From assembly GCA_023362775.1 (NCBI GenBank), contig JALMGJ010000008.1:23822501-23886500 (forward strand): 64,000 nt of DNA, read 5' to 3'. The notes beneath the pieces are model-generated. The model searched no databases, was not told where the DNA came from, and was given only the letters and a program-made list of their open reading frames with translations. Both the position numbers and the translations under genes were made by a program. Positions 48,564 to 57,662 of the stretch are shown piece after piece. The stretch is from Charina bottae. Its lineage: Eukaryota; Chordata; Lepidosauria; Squamata; Charinaidae. Each line of letters opens with the position of its first letter. Within the stretch, counting starts at the first letter, position 1.

Positions 48564-48704
48564 CTTCACTGTGATCCAGTACCATTGTCTGTTCAATTTC
48601 TGCATAGGTGCGACCATGATCTCGGGAGATTTCCATGCTACTTTCCATTAGATGAACAATATCCATTCGATTAATTTTTTTAAGACACTCTGTAAGACCT
48701 GAAT
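48564..48704 (-). CDS. ANK2: Ankyrin-B exon just after the death domain (47 aa)
   Basis: A 141-base exon with acceptor TAATACAG and donor GTAAGA. It encodes [19 protein letters not shown] and then [20 protein letters not shown] and MVLDHSE. The [18 protein letters not shown] stretch is the C-terminal edge of the ankyrin death domain, and AEIEQTxxLDHSEG is the conserved linker that follows. Confidence 0.95.
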
Positions 48705-49219
48705 CTGTATTATGGAAGAGACAGCATTTATTTTTAACAATCTGTACATATGTCAGTAGCAGCAGAGTTTATGTCATCCACTCAGTTCCTGCATAACTGC
48801 TGTGACATCAGCCAGTAAGAGGATAGAGTGTAAGACTGTGCCTCTAACCCCTTGAAAAACAGTCTTTCCTTATTTTTCGTTCTTTTTGATCCCTATAGTT
48901 GTCTTGATAATCCCACTTATATGTGATTGATTATATTCCTGGGGAAGGATATGAATTGAGGGGGAGATGGGTGGTCATAGAAATTTAATAAATAAATAAA
49001 TAAATAAATAGCCTCCAGAAATAGCTTTAAAAAAACAATCTTCCAAGTAGCAATTATCCCACTATACACATTTGGAGCATAATATATGGAAAGGGTGACC
49101 ATGTGATAGCTTTGACAACTTATCCACACTTCTAAAGAAAGCAGCAAAAGAAGCTGCACTACTAGTGGAATGTCCCTTCATTCCAATAGGAAGTACTTAG
49201 CTAGGAGTCTATAAAAATA

Positions 49220-49451
49220 TAGGTAGTCCTTGCTTAGCAACTGCCTCGTTTAACAACCATTCACCGTTATGACAGTGATGAAAAAGGTAACTTTATGACC
49301 AGTCCTCACATTTACAACCTTCATAGGTCTGTAAAGCAAAGGAAAGCTTAAGTAACATCATAAGCATAGTCACAGTTTCACTTAGTGTCCTCTTCACTTA
49401 ATGACCAAGTTGACGGTCCCAATTGGGGTCGCTAAACGAGGACTACCTGTA
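49220..49451. mobile_element. Palindromic MITE-like repeat, copy 2
   Basis: The inverted ends are TAGGTAGTCCTTGCTTAGCA and GCTAAACGAGGACTACCTGT. Internally it shares GTAACTTTATGACCAGTCCT with copy 1 at 30230-30514. The two copies differ in length and sequence, so both are old. Confidence 0.78.
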
Positions 49452-49539
49452 CATAATAGTAGAAAGATACTAACTATCTTGATTGCTTAAATGAGATTAT
49501 TTCTTAGGGATGAAGTAGCTAAGAACAGTACTGGTACTG

Positions 49540-49630
49540 TTTATGTTTTAATTGTAAGCCACCCAGAATCACAAATGTGAGATGGGCAGCTACTGTATAT
49601 AAATTGAATAAATAAATAATAAATAAAAAT
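49540..49630 (+). mobile_element. L2-clade LINE 3' tail fragment
   Basis: GTAAGCCACCCAGAATCACA and GAGATGGGCAGCTACTG match the L2 3' end and run into an (AATA)n tail. Confidence 0.7.
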
Positions 49631-49880
49631 AATGAAGAAAATGGATAACTTTATGAAAGAGTTCTATCATCATCCCCCATCTATCATCTACCTATCAGAA
49701 AAAAATATTGGAAGAGTCCTCTTAATGTTTGGTAACTATATTAGAAAGGAATGTTCATTCATAGAGCTGTCTTATTCTTTTGAGTATGTACAAGCACAGG
49801 ACATCCTGGGGAATACCCAGAATTCACCTGGAGATTGTGTAGATATAGTTGCTTTGAAAGTGGAAATTGCACATAGCAAA

Positions 49881-49980
49881 TAGTTTGTATGCAATATTGA
49901 GAGACAATCCTTACACTTTACAGTGAGTTAATAAAGGAAAAATATTAATAATTGGCATACAAATATGTGAAAAGCAATAG
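49881..49980 (+). repeat. Left arm of a perfect 100-bp inverted repeat
   Basis: Bases 49881-49980 are, by eye, the exact reverse complement of 54144-54243. The arm itself is not a recognised transposon end. Confidence 0.93.
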
Positions 49981-50009
49981 CCAGAACACTGTGCATAAAA
50001 GGTATATAC

Positions 50010-50144
50010 CAGTGTTTCCCAATCTAGGGAATTTCTATATATGTGCAGTTCAAGTCCCAGAATACCCCAGTCCACATTGTCATTGCTCAGAATTCCAGGA
50101 GTTGAAGTCCACACATCTGGAAGTTGCCAGGTTGGGAATCACTG
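50010..50144 (+). mobile_element. Short hAT-like element
   Basis: The ends CAGTGTTTCCCAATCT and, reverse-complemented from the right, CAGTGATTCCCAACCT are hAT-type terminal inverted repeats. The interior carries two inverted copies of a GTTGAAGTCC/TTCAAGTCCC-type segment. The flanking 8-mers (GTATATAC, AATACCCG) do not match, so a target duplication has been lost, perhaps through the adjacent L2 insertion. Confidence 0.7.
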
Positions 50145-53100
50145 AATACCCGGGTATGTGAATGAGGGTTTCCCTGAGTGTGAGAGAGTCAGGGGAGCCC
50201 AAGATTGTGTGAGTTTATGTATGAGTGCCCACCCCTGAGTGAGAGACAGAGGGTGGGCAGGAGTGTTTGGTGCCCCCTGACCTAGTGAGAGGGGGTGAGG
50301 GGGCAGAGTATATGTTGGAAGGTGGTGGGGCCCTCCTGGTGCCGAGAGCGGAAGCTGGTGCACTGGGGGGCCTGTCATCACCTAGGGACGAGTGGGTATG
50401 AGAGATGTGTGCATGGAGGGGACCCTTATGTCAACCCAGGGTTCTGGAAGTTCAGGAGTGGAGGCATCTGGGCCTGGAAACTCTGGGGGCAGTAGGGCGG
50501 GTTGCCCCATTGAAGTGGTGACAGGTAGGGGACGTTATGGCGGGAACCGTGGGGCAGGCCATCTTTGGGGAAGACGCCCCCGATGTTTGTTATCGGTGGC
50601 GTGTTCCGGCCCCTCAGGTTCAGACCCAGGCCCTGGTCAAAAGATCCTTGAATGCCCTGGCTTTCGGCTGTTGCTACTTAACGCCAGGTCCGTTAATAAC
50701 AAAGCCCCCCTCATATGTGACTTGATCACGGAAGAGGGGGCAGACCTGGTGTGTATTACTGAGACCTGGTTGGGCACAGAGGGAGGAGTAGCACTCTCGG
50801 AGATGTGCCCGGCCGGGTTTCAGGTGTGGCATCAGCCGAGACCTTGGGGCAGGGGAGGAGGGGTGGCGGTTGTAATCCAGGAGTCTCTGATGGCCTTCAG
50901 GGGTCCTGCTCCACAAGTGGCCGGGTGTGAGACCTTGTTCTTCAAGTTGGGTTTTCGAGAGAAGTTGGGGGTGTTGCTGTTGTACCAGCCTCCCTGCTGC
51001 GTAGCAACCTTCCTGCCCGAGCTGTTGGAGGCTGTCTCAGGGTTGGCAGTGGAGTTCCCTAGACTTATGGTTCTGGGGGACTTCAATCTGCCTTCCCTGG
51101 GACGTGCCTCAGATACAGCTCGGGAGTTCATGGCTACCATGGCAGCCATGGGCCTATCTCAGATTATTCGAAACCCGACTCGAGACAGTGGCCTCACTCC
51201 GGACTTAGTTTTCTTGTCGGAGCAGTGGCAAAGTGATCTGAAGGGAGAGTTAGATCTATCCCCATTGTCATGGTCAGATCACGCCCTGGTGGCCCTGAGA
51301 TTTTCCTATGCCGCCCCTCTCCACAGGGAGGCAGGACCCATTCGAATGGTCCGCCCCCGGCGACTAATGGACCCTGTGAGGTTTCAGAAGGAGCTGGGGG
51401 TTATTTCCGAGAATCTATTGTACGGTCCAGCGGAGGTTCTGGCCGCAGCCTGGAACAGGGAGGCGGCCGGAGCCTTGGACAGGATCGCACCTGTGCAGCC
51501 TCTCTTGCCACATCTGACCCGATACTCCCCGTGGTTTATGGAGGAGTTAAGGGTCTTGAAGAGGGCTAAGAGATGCCTAGAGCGCCGCTGGAGAAAAACA
51601 AAGACTGAATCTGACCGAACACAAGCTAGAGTCGCAGTTAAGGCCTACCTTGTGGCGGTAAGAGCGGCGAAACGTCAATATTTCTCCGCTCTTATTGCAT
51701 CTGCAGAATGCCGCCCGACGGCCCTGTTTAAGATAACACGATCTCTTTTGGGTAGGGTGGAGCCTAGGACCCACCTGCAGGGCCGTGCGGAAGAATTTTC
51801 TGAGCATCTGCAGGATAAAATCGCTCAGATTCGATCTAGGTTGGACTCCAAGCGTGAAGCAGAGTCTGGGGAGATGCCGAGGGAATGTCATTACCCGGTT
51901 ATCTGGGATTGGTTTGATCCTGTTGGGCCTAGGGAAGTGGACAGGATCCTCCGGACTGTAAGGGCCACCACATGCCATCTTGACCCTTGTCCTTCCTGGC
52001 TAGTGCAGGCAGCCAGGGAGGTAACATCAGGTTGGGTCCGGGCGATGGTTAATACATCCTTGGGGGAGGGGGTGTTTCCAGATGCTTTTAAGGAGGCGCT
52101 GGTGCACCCCCTCCTCAAGAAGCCATCGCTGGACCCCACCGTATTGGACAACTTTCGTCCTGTCTCCCACCTCTCCTTTTTGGGGAAGGTGGTTGAGAAG
52201 GTGGTGGCGCTGGAGCTCCAGAGGATTCTGGATGAAACGGATTATCTGGACCCCTTTCAGTTGGGTTTCAGGCTGGGATATGGGGTGGAAACTGCATTGA
52301 TCGCGCTTACAGATGATCTCTGGCGAGGGCGGGATGGAGGGAGTGCGTCCATCCTGGCTCTCCTTGATCTCTCAGCGGCTTTCGATACCATCGACCATGG
52401 TATTCTTTTGGGACGGCTCGAGGAGTTGGGGGTGGCTGGCGTAGTTCTGCGTTGGTTCACCTCCTTCCTCGGGGGCTGGTCCCAATCAGTAGCAATAGGA
52501 GATGAGAGATCCAACTCTCGCCCCCTCGTTTGTGGGGTGCCGCAGGGTTCGGTTCTCTCACCTCTCCTATTTAATATCTATATGAAACCGCTGGGTGAGA
52601 TCATCCGTCACCATGGGATGAGATATCATCAGTATGCTGATGATACACAGTTGTACATCTCCATCCCAGGTGAAGTAAGTGATGCAGTGGCCGCCCTTTC
52701 TCAGTGCCTGGAGGCTGTGGGGGTCTGGATGGCGAACAAGAGGCTTCAGCTGAACCCTGGTAAGACGGAGTGGCTGTGGATTAATGGTTCTTCTGGATCT
52801 GGGAAATTATCATCTTTGGTTCTGAATGGGGTTGCACTTCCCCGTTCAGAATCAGTGCGGAATCTGGGGGTCCTTCTGGACTCACGAGTCCTGCTCGAGG
52901 AGCAGGTGGCAGTCGTGGCCAGAAGGGGCTTTGCGCAACTTCGTGTTGTGCGCCAGTTACGCCCTTTCCTGGATCAGGAGTCCCTCCGTACAGTCACTCA
53001 TGCCCTGGTCATCTCCCACATAGACTACTACAATGCGCTTTACATGGGGCTACCCTTGAAGAGTATTCGGAAGCTACAACTGGTCCAGAATGTGGCTGCA

Positions 53101-53706
53101 CGCGCAGTTATTGGTGCCCCTAGATCGGCCCATGTGACACCTCTGCTGCGCCAGCTGCATTGGGTGCCGGTATGCTTCCGGGTGCAATTCAAGGTGTTGG
53201 TTTTGACCTTTAAAGCCCTACATGGCATGGGACCAGGGTATCTGAGGGACCGCCTCATCCCCATAACTTCAAACCGTCCCACTCGATTATGTAGAGAGGG
53301 CATGCTCCGGACCCCGTCAGTAAGGGAGTTTCGTTTGGCGGGGTCCAGAAGGCGGGCCTTCTCGGCAGTGGTGCCTGCCCTTTGGAACAACCTGCCCCCG
53401 GAGGTGAGGCAGGCCCCATCACTCCTGTCCTTCCGGAAGAACCTAAAGACCTGATTTTGCCGCCTCGCGTGGGATGGGAACAGGAATAGTTCTTCGTGGG
53501 GATGGCTGGTGCCATAGAGCCCTTTTAAAGATCGTGGTCTGCCTTCTTGGATTTTCTACTTAATTTATAATAATAATTAATTGTATATTGTATTTTTAGG
53601 TGTTTTTACAACGGAATTTTAATCTCTATGTTTGTAAACCGCCCAGAGTCCCCTCGTGGGAGATGGCGCGGTGATAGAAGTCGAAACATAAATAAATAAA
53701 TAAAAT
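50145..53706 (+). mobile_element. L2-clade LINE, near full length
   Basis: A GC-rich 5' region, a 1020-codon frame and a 3' region (GGGGATGGCTGGTGCCATAG ... CCGCCCAGAGTCCCC) end in (AATA)n. Shorter tails of the same family occur elsewhere in the window. Neither a 5' boundary nor a target duplication could be defined. It is in sense orientation relative to the + strand and antisense to ANK2. Confidence 0.9.
50392..53454 (+). CDS. L2-clade LINE endonuclease-reverse transcriptase (1020 aa, open)
   Basis: The endonuclease begins near residue 85 with LLLLNARSVNNKAPLICDL, followed by LVCITETWLG, GRGGGVAVVIQ, LMVLGDFNLP and WSDHALVALRF. The RT carries NFRPVSHLSFLGKVVEKVV, DPFQLGFRLGYGVETALIAL, ILALLDLSAAFDTIDHGILL, CGVPQGSVLSPLLFNIYM and the catalytic YADD at about 52632-52643 within YHQYADDTQLYIS. 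The C-terminal part has LQLVQNVAARAVIG and LRQLHWVPVCFRVQFKVL. LLDLSAAFDTIDH and YHxYADDTQLY are more typical of L2 than of CR1. The start at 50392 is arbitrary; the first 80 residues look like 5' sequence rather than a domain. Confidence 0.93.
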   Translation: MGMRDVCMEGTLMSTQGSGSSGVEASGPGNSGGSRAGCPIEVVTGRGRYGGNRGAGHLWGRRPRCLLSVACSGPSGSDPGPGQKILECPGFRLLLLNARSVNNKAPLICDLITEEGADLVCITETWLGTEGGVALSEMCPAGFQVWHQPRPWGRGGGVAVVIQESLMAFRGPAPQVAGCETLFFKLGFREKLGVLLLYQPPCCVATFLPELLEAVSGLAVEFPRLMVLGDFNLPSLGRASDTAREFMATMAAMGLSQIIRNPTRDSGLTPDLVFLSEQWQSDLKGELDLSPLSWSDHALVALRFSYAAPLHREAGPIRMVRPRRLMDPVRFQKELGVISENLLYGPAEVLAAAWNREAAGALDRIAPVQPLLPHLTRYSPWFMEELRVLKRAKRCLERRWRKTKTESDRTQARVAVKAYLVAVRAAKRQYFSALIASAECRPTALFKITRSLLGRVEPRTHLQGRAEEFSEHLQDKIAQIRSRLDSKREAESGEMPRECHYPVIWDWFDPVGPREVDRILRTVRATTCHLDPCPSWLVQAAREVTSGWVRAMVNTSLGEGVFPDAFKEALVHPLLKKPSLDPTVLDNFRPVSHLSFLGKVVEKVVALELQRILDETDYLDPFQLGFRLGYGVETALIALTDDLWRGRDGGSASILALLDLSAAFDTIDHGILLGRLEELGVAGVVLRWFTSFLGGWSQSVAIGDERSNSRPLVCGVPQGSVLSPLLFNIYMKPLGEIIRHHGMRYHQYADDTQLYISIPGEVSDAVAALSQCLEAVGVWMANKRLQLNPGKTEWLWINGSSGSGKLSSLVLNGVALPRSESVRNLGVLLDSRVLLEEQVAVVARRGFAQLRVVRQLRPFLDQESLRTVTHALVISHIDYYNALYMGLPLKSIRKLQLVQNVAARAVIGAPRSAHVTPLLRQLHWVPVCFRVQFKVLVLTFKALHGMGPGYLRDRLIPITSNRPTRLCREGMLRTPSVREFRLAGSRRRAFSAVVPALWNNLPPEVRQAPSLLSFRKNLKT

Positions 53707-53730
53707 ACATCAATTCTTTGATGGCTACTA

Positions 53731-54053
53731 CTGTGATGGAATGTCCCCCCAGAGGAGGAGGGTGTATGGTAGAAACAATGAAGATACTAGAGTTGAACTT
53801 CGACTCAGCGTTGTTTCTTCACCTATTCCCCTGACATCAATCTTGCAAAACTCAAGGATCCTAAACCGAGCTAAGGGGAAAAGTACCCTTGGGAATTTTG
53901 GGCGGTGCCAGTCTAACCTTCCTCCTCACCCCCCTCAACACTCTCTAAGATGTGTGAACGCTTATCAGCCTGGAATGCGCCCTCTGTCCCCTCAGCTCTT
54001 AGCTCCCAGCTCCATCACATTGCCCTCCTACTCTGGGGGGCGTTCCATCACAG
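53731..54053. mobile_element. 323-bp element with 23-24-bp terminal inverted repeats
   Basis: The left end CTGTGATGGAATGTCCCCCC is mirrored at the right by GGGGGGCGTTCCATCACAG. The repeats match over 23-24 bases with one mismatch and one indel. CTA lies directly outside both ends (53728-53730 and 54054-54056). No coding capacity. It could be a non-autonomous DNA transposon, or less likely a solo LTR-like TG...CA element. Confidence 0.75.
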
Positions 54054-54056
54054 CTA

Positions 54057-54136
54057 TTTATTTATTTTTTATTTATTTTATTTATTTAATTTTTATCCCA
54101 CCTTTATTATTTTTATAAATAACTCAAGGCAGCGAA
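54057..54136 (-). mobile_element. Sauria-type SINE 3' tail, 5'-truncated
   Basis: On the minus strand, CCTTGAGTTATTTATAAAAA and AAAGGTGGGATAAAAATT followed by (AATA)n match the 3' end of the SINE at 28676-28918. Confidence 0.8.
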
Positions 54137-54143
54137 ATAAAAG

Positions 54144-54243
54144 CTATTGCTTTTCACATATTTGTATGCCAATTATTAATATTTTTCCTTTATTAACTCA
54201 CTGTAAAGTGTAAGGATTGTCTCTCAATATTGCATACAAACTA
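54144..54243 (-). repeat. Right arm of the perfect 100-bp inverted repeat
   Basis: Reverse complement of 49881-49980. Between the arms lie a hAT-like element, the L2 LINE, the 323-bp inverted-repeat element and a SINE tail. Confidence 0.93.
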
Positions 54244-54767
54244 CCAATATATTATTGCCAAGTTCCTGTTTAAAATGTTCCAGGACTAGGAGGTGCAGGA
54301 TTCTACAGTACATTGCTTAGGAGTAAGCCAGTAATAAATAGATTGCAGGGTAGGAAAACTTGCATTATTTTTTGTTTAAAGCCATGCTACCTTCAAGTTA
54401 TTATTTGTCCTCCGAGACAAACATATAAACAGACTGTGAGCATGTTGGTTGATATCACTGGGATATAAACGGATCTATATCATTTAGAAAATGGCAAAGA
54501 GAAATATTAGAACTCCTTTTCATCAGTGCCATAGTCTCAGCAGGTTGGTCTCAGCCGTGCAGCTACTTTTAGAGATAGAAGATTAGATCGTAGAAAATTA
54601 TCATCTACAGAAATCCAAATATGGTATGTGTGTGCCTGTGTATGTGTAGTATCTTTATACTGTGTTGTTTTTGTTTTTGTATGACACATGCATTCTGTTA
54701 TGAACACTGCACTTGGCTGTCAGAATGGAAGAGGAGTGAAGGACAGTAACTGCTAAAATAAATATAC
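54244..54767 (-). other. ANK2: ANK2 intron, right of the inverted-repeat block
   Basis: Non-coding; no repeat recognised. Confidence 0.8.
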
Positions 54768-54899
54768 CAGTAGCATGTTTTCCATCTCTTTCCAGCCAAT
54801 ATTTCAGCAGTGCATGACTCTGATCCTGAAGGGAATTAGGATTCTCAATTCGAATTTGATGAATTTGTTCTTCAGTGAAATCCAATTCTCTTGCTAGCT
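54768..54899 (-). CDS. ANK2: Ankyrin-B death-domain exon 2 (44 aa)
   Basis: A 132-base exon with acceptor GTTTACAG and donor GTATAT. It encodes [20 protein letters not shown] and [20 protein letters not shown] then HAT, the core of the ankyrin death domain. The first two bases complete glutamate with the G that ends the exon at 57588, and the last base G opens aspartate, completed at 48704. Confidence 0.97.
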
Positions 54900-55141
54900 C
54901 TGTAAACACAAAGTATTCAAATAATTTTGACCACTGCAGTTCTTTATAAACATTTATCACTTGATAGTTCCTTTGAGATTAAAATCCTATACTCACCTTA
55001 GAATAAACCCAATAAAAACAATAAGATATATTGAGACAGGTAAATAGGTAGGTAAATCTGACAGTATTTAACAGCTTTGTCAGGTTTATAGGCAATATTT
55101 TTCTTTACTGTAGATATGGAACATTGTTAAAGTTATACTTG

Positions 55142-55516
55142 GTAAAAGGTAAAGGTAAAGGTAAAGGTACCCCCCGCACATTTGTGCAGTCGTGTCCGAC
55201 TCTAGGGGCCGGTGCTCATCTCCGTTTGTTAGCCAAAGAGCCAGCGCTGTCCGAAGATGCTTCCACGGTCATGTGGCCGCATGACACGCGCGGAACGCTG
55301 TTACCTACCCACCGAAGTGGTACCTATTAATCTACTTGCATTTGTATGCTTTCGAATTGCTAGGTTGGCAAGAGCTGGAGGTAGTGCGGGAGCTCACTCC
55401 GCATGCAGGGCTAGGGATTCGAACCTCCGAACTTTCAATCTTCTGATCAACAAGCCTGGCGTCTTACCCACTGAGCCACCACGCCCCCTTAAAAAATATA
55501 AAAATATAACTTAAAA
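55142..55516 (-). mobile_element. tRNA-derived SINE with BovB-like 3' end, copy 3
   Basis: Same family as the copies at 10099 and 42355, here on the minus strand. The B box GGTTCGAATCC and tail GAGTCGGACACGACTG are intact, and the tail runs out in repeats of TTTACC. Target duplications AAAGTTATACTTG (13 bp) lie at 55129-55141 and 55517-55529. It has a short A-rich extension at its 5' side. Confidence 0.93.
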
Positions 55517-55731
55517 AAAGTTATACTTGACCGATGACTTATTCGGTTGCGATCCAGTTATAATCATTACACTGCACTTGCTAACTATTACCATCATGTG
55601 TATTTAATTGAAGTATTCTCTGTAACTTCAGGATCAGGGGTGGCACCCTTTTTACATCTCTTTTTCACCCTCTGGAGCCTCCATCCTAGAGCCATTAACT
55701 TTTGGTGGCAAATTGCTAAATTATGGGTGTG

Positions 55732-55793
55732 CCATTCATTCATTCATTCATTCATTCATTCATTCATTCATTCATTCATTCATTCATTCATTC
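55732..55793. repeat. (CATT)n microsatellite
   Basis: About 15 uninterrupted CATT units. Confidence 0.97.
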
Positions 55794-56290
55794 TGGTTTA
55801 TTACGGTCACTGACCAGTACAGTGTGCAATTCAAATAGGTGCATTAAGACTCCAATAGGTTTAATGCAACTACCATACTTATAAAAGATCTTCAGCCTCC
55901 TAAATCTGGATAAATGACACAACAATTTCAGCCTGCCCTTCTGCGGATATAATTGCATCACCTCCATGTTCCCTGTAAAAATGATAAAAATAATCGAATC
56001 CTAAGTTGTAAAAAAGTTGCCATCTCCTGCCCTTGGTCTTTTATGAATTCTACTTCCTTATGAAACTAATGTTCTATTGTTTTTATGAAAGAATTATTCA
56101 TGTATTCAAACTACATTTAATTGTTTTAAAAACAGCCCAGTTTCCATTAACATTAATTTCAAAGCAGCAATAATACATCTGCATTATGCCTTGAGTACAT
56201 GGGTCAACGTGGTCTTCTACTATCTGCAAAACAGTTCATTCACATTTAGTACATCTCAAGAAGTGAAAGATTTATTATCCATCCATCCAT

Positions 56291-56357
56291 GATAGAGATA
56301 GAGATAGAGATAGAGATAGAGATAGAGATAGAGATAGAGATAGAGATAGAGATAGAG
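56291..56357. repeat. (GATAGA)n microsatellite
   Basis: About 11 GATAGA units directly upstream of the Penelope-like fragment. Confidence 0.96.
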
Positions 56358-56359
56358 GG

Positions 56360-57395
56360 CATCTAGAAACACAAGTCTACCGGAAATCTACCCACACTAA
56401 CCCAGTGCTCCACTACCAAAGCAATAACCCAACCTCCCACAAGAGGAGCTGTGTAAGAACACTATTCAGACGAGCACAAATGCACTGCAGCACCCCAGAA
56501 CACCAGAAAAAGGAAACAGACCACTTATATAGCATCTTCCAGCAAAATGGATACCCACGCAACTTTATCAAAAAGTGCCTGACCACTCAACCCACCACAG
56601 CAAAACAACAGAAGCTATGAAAAGGATTACACTGCCATACACCAGAAACATCTCAGAAACTACCAATAGACTGTTACAACCACATGGCATCACTGTAGCA
56701 CATAAACCAACCCAAACCCTTCAGAACATCATAAGTAACCCAAAAGACCCAGTAGCCCAAGAAGAAAAAACAGGAGTTATCTACAACATACAGTGTAAGG
56801 ACTGTAGCAGCCACTATGTAGGACAGACGGGCAGAAGACTAGCTGAGCACATCCACGAACACCAACTAGCAGTCAGAAGGCACGATGAAAACTCCTTAAT
56901 CTCACAACACATGGACATACTCCACCATACTTTCAACTGGGAAACTGTGAGCATCTTAAACCAAGCCAAATCCAAAAATGCTAGAGAATTCCTGGAAGCT
57001 TGGCACTCAGACAAAGCAGCCATCAACAGACACAACATTTACATACCATTCATAAGAGACAATAGAAAACCCAGAAGACCAGAAAACCTCCTTGCCAGCA
57101 ATCACCACCGAGATATGCAAAGATTAACACTAGGATTAGCACCAGAGGAACAATCAAACAGCACAATATACCCTAATCAAGGAACTATTAACTCAGTCAA
57201 TCAACCAAGTAGCAAACAACAGCCCAATCAAGGAACTCCTAAGGGGAGAACAACACCTCCACCAACACAAGCAGGACAAGCCATGGTATATAAACAGAGA
57301 GCAAGTCCCACTCCCTTTTCACACTGAACTTGTTGCCTAGTATGGCAATGAAACGTCTGCAAGAAAACAACAAGGCTCAGAGAGCACCAAGGACT
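56360..57395 (+). mobile_element. Penelope-like element, 5'-truncated
   Basis: The sequence starts inside the end of the RT-linker region and continues through the GIY-YIG endonuclease to the 3' part GCAATGAAACGTCTGCAAGA, a Penelope-type ending. CT and CCTA repeats follow. The telomerase-like RT core is missing. Sense is + and therefore antisense to ANK2. Confidence 0.9.
56405..57327 (+). pseudogene. Penelope-like GIY-YIG endonuclease region, frameshifted
   Basis: The first frame (56405-56620) carries NPTSHKRSCVRTLFRRAQMH, the stretch that follows the RT in Penelope-like elements. A frameshift near 56600 leads to the frame 56575-57327. There the GIY-YIG endonuclease is seen: GVIYNIQCKDCSSHYVGQTG then RRLAEHIHEHQLAVRRHDEN, with the paired tyrosines, the Arg of TGRR and the Cys-Cys-His zinc-like residues that are specific to Penelope endonucleases. 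NAREFLEAWHS and AAINRHNIYIP follow. With the RT core absent, this copy cannot move itself. Confidence 0.88.
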
Positions 57396-57587
57396 CCTCT
57401 CTCTCTTCCTCTCTCTCTCTCTCTCTCCCTACCTACCTACCTACCTACATGTTGGGAATTGTATGTACTAAAAAATATCTGGAAGACACCAGGTTGCATA
57501 GCCCTGGAATAAGCATACATGAGGAAACTGTTGTTTCTGGAAAGAACACAGATTAACAACTGTGATCTCTACTAGATTATACTTTAC

Positions 57588-57662
57588 CTGTCCAGCTGAA
57601 TCCAAGATGATCAGCAATATGTGCTAGTCTTTCTTCTATTCTTTCCTGATCATCTTGTTGTT
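57588..57662 (-). CDS. ANK2: Ankyrin-B death-domain exon 1 (25 aa)
   Basis: A 75-base exon with acceptor TTATTTTAG and donor GTAAAG. It reads [20 protein letters not shown] then FSWT, the conserved start of the ankyrin death domain. Phase is 1 on both sides, joining GAA G of the giant exon and AG of the exon at 54768-54899. Confidence 0.96.

Larger units (their letters stand above)
48705..49880 (-). other. ANK2: ANK2 intron, part left of the inverted-repeat block
   Basis: Contains an L2-like tail with (AAAT)n near 48950-49010, a MITE-like element at 49220-49451 and another L2-like tail at about 49540-49630 (TTGTAAGCCACCCAGAATCA). No gene. Confidence 0.8.
54900..57587 (-). other. ANK2: ANK2 intron with SINE, microsatellites and Penelope fragment
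   Basis: Holds a BovB-tailed SINE (55142-55516), a CATT array, a GATAGA array and the 3' part of a Penelope-like element. Nothing else was recognised. Confidence 0.85.
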
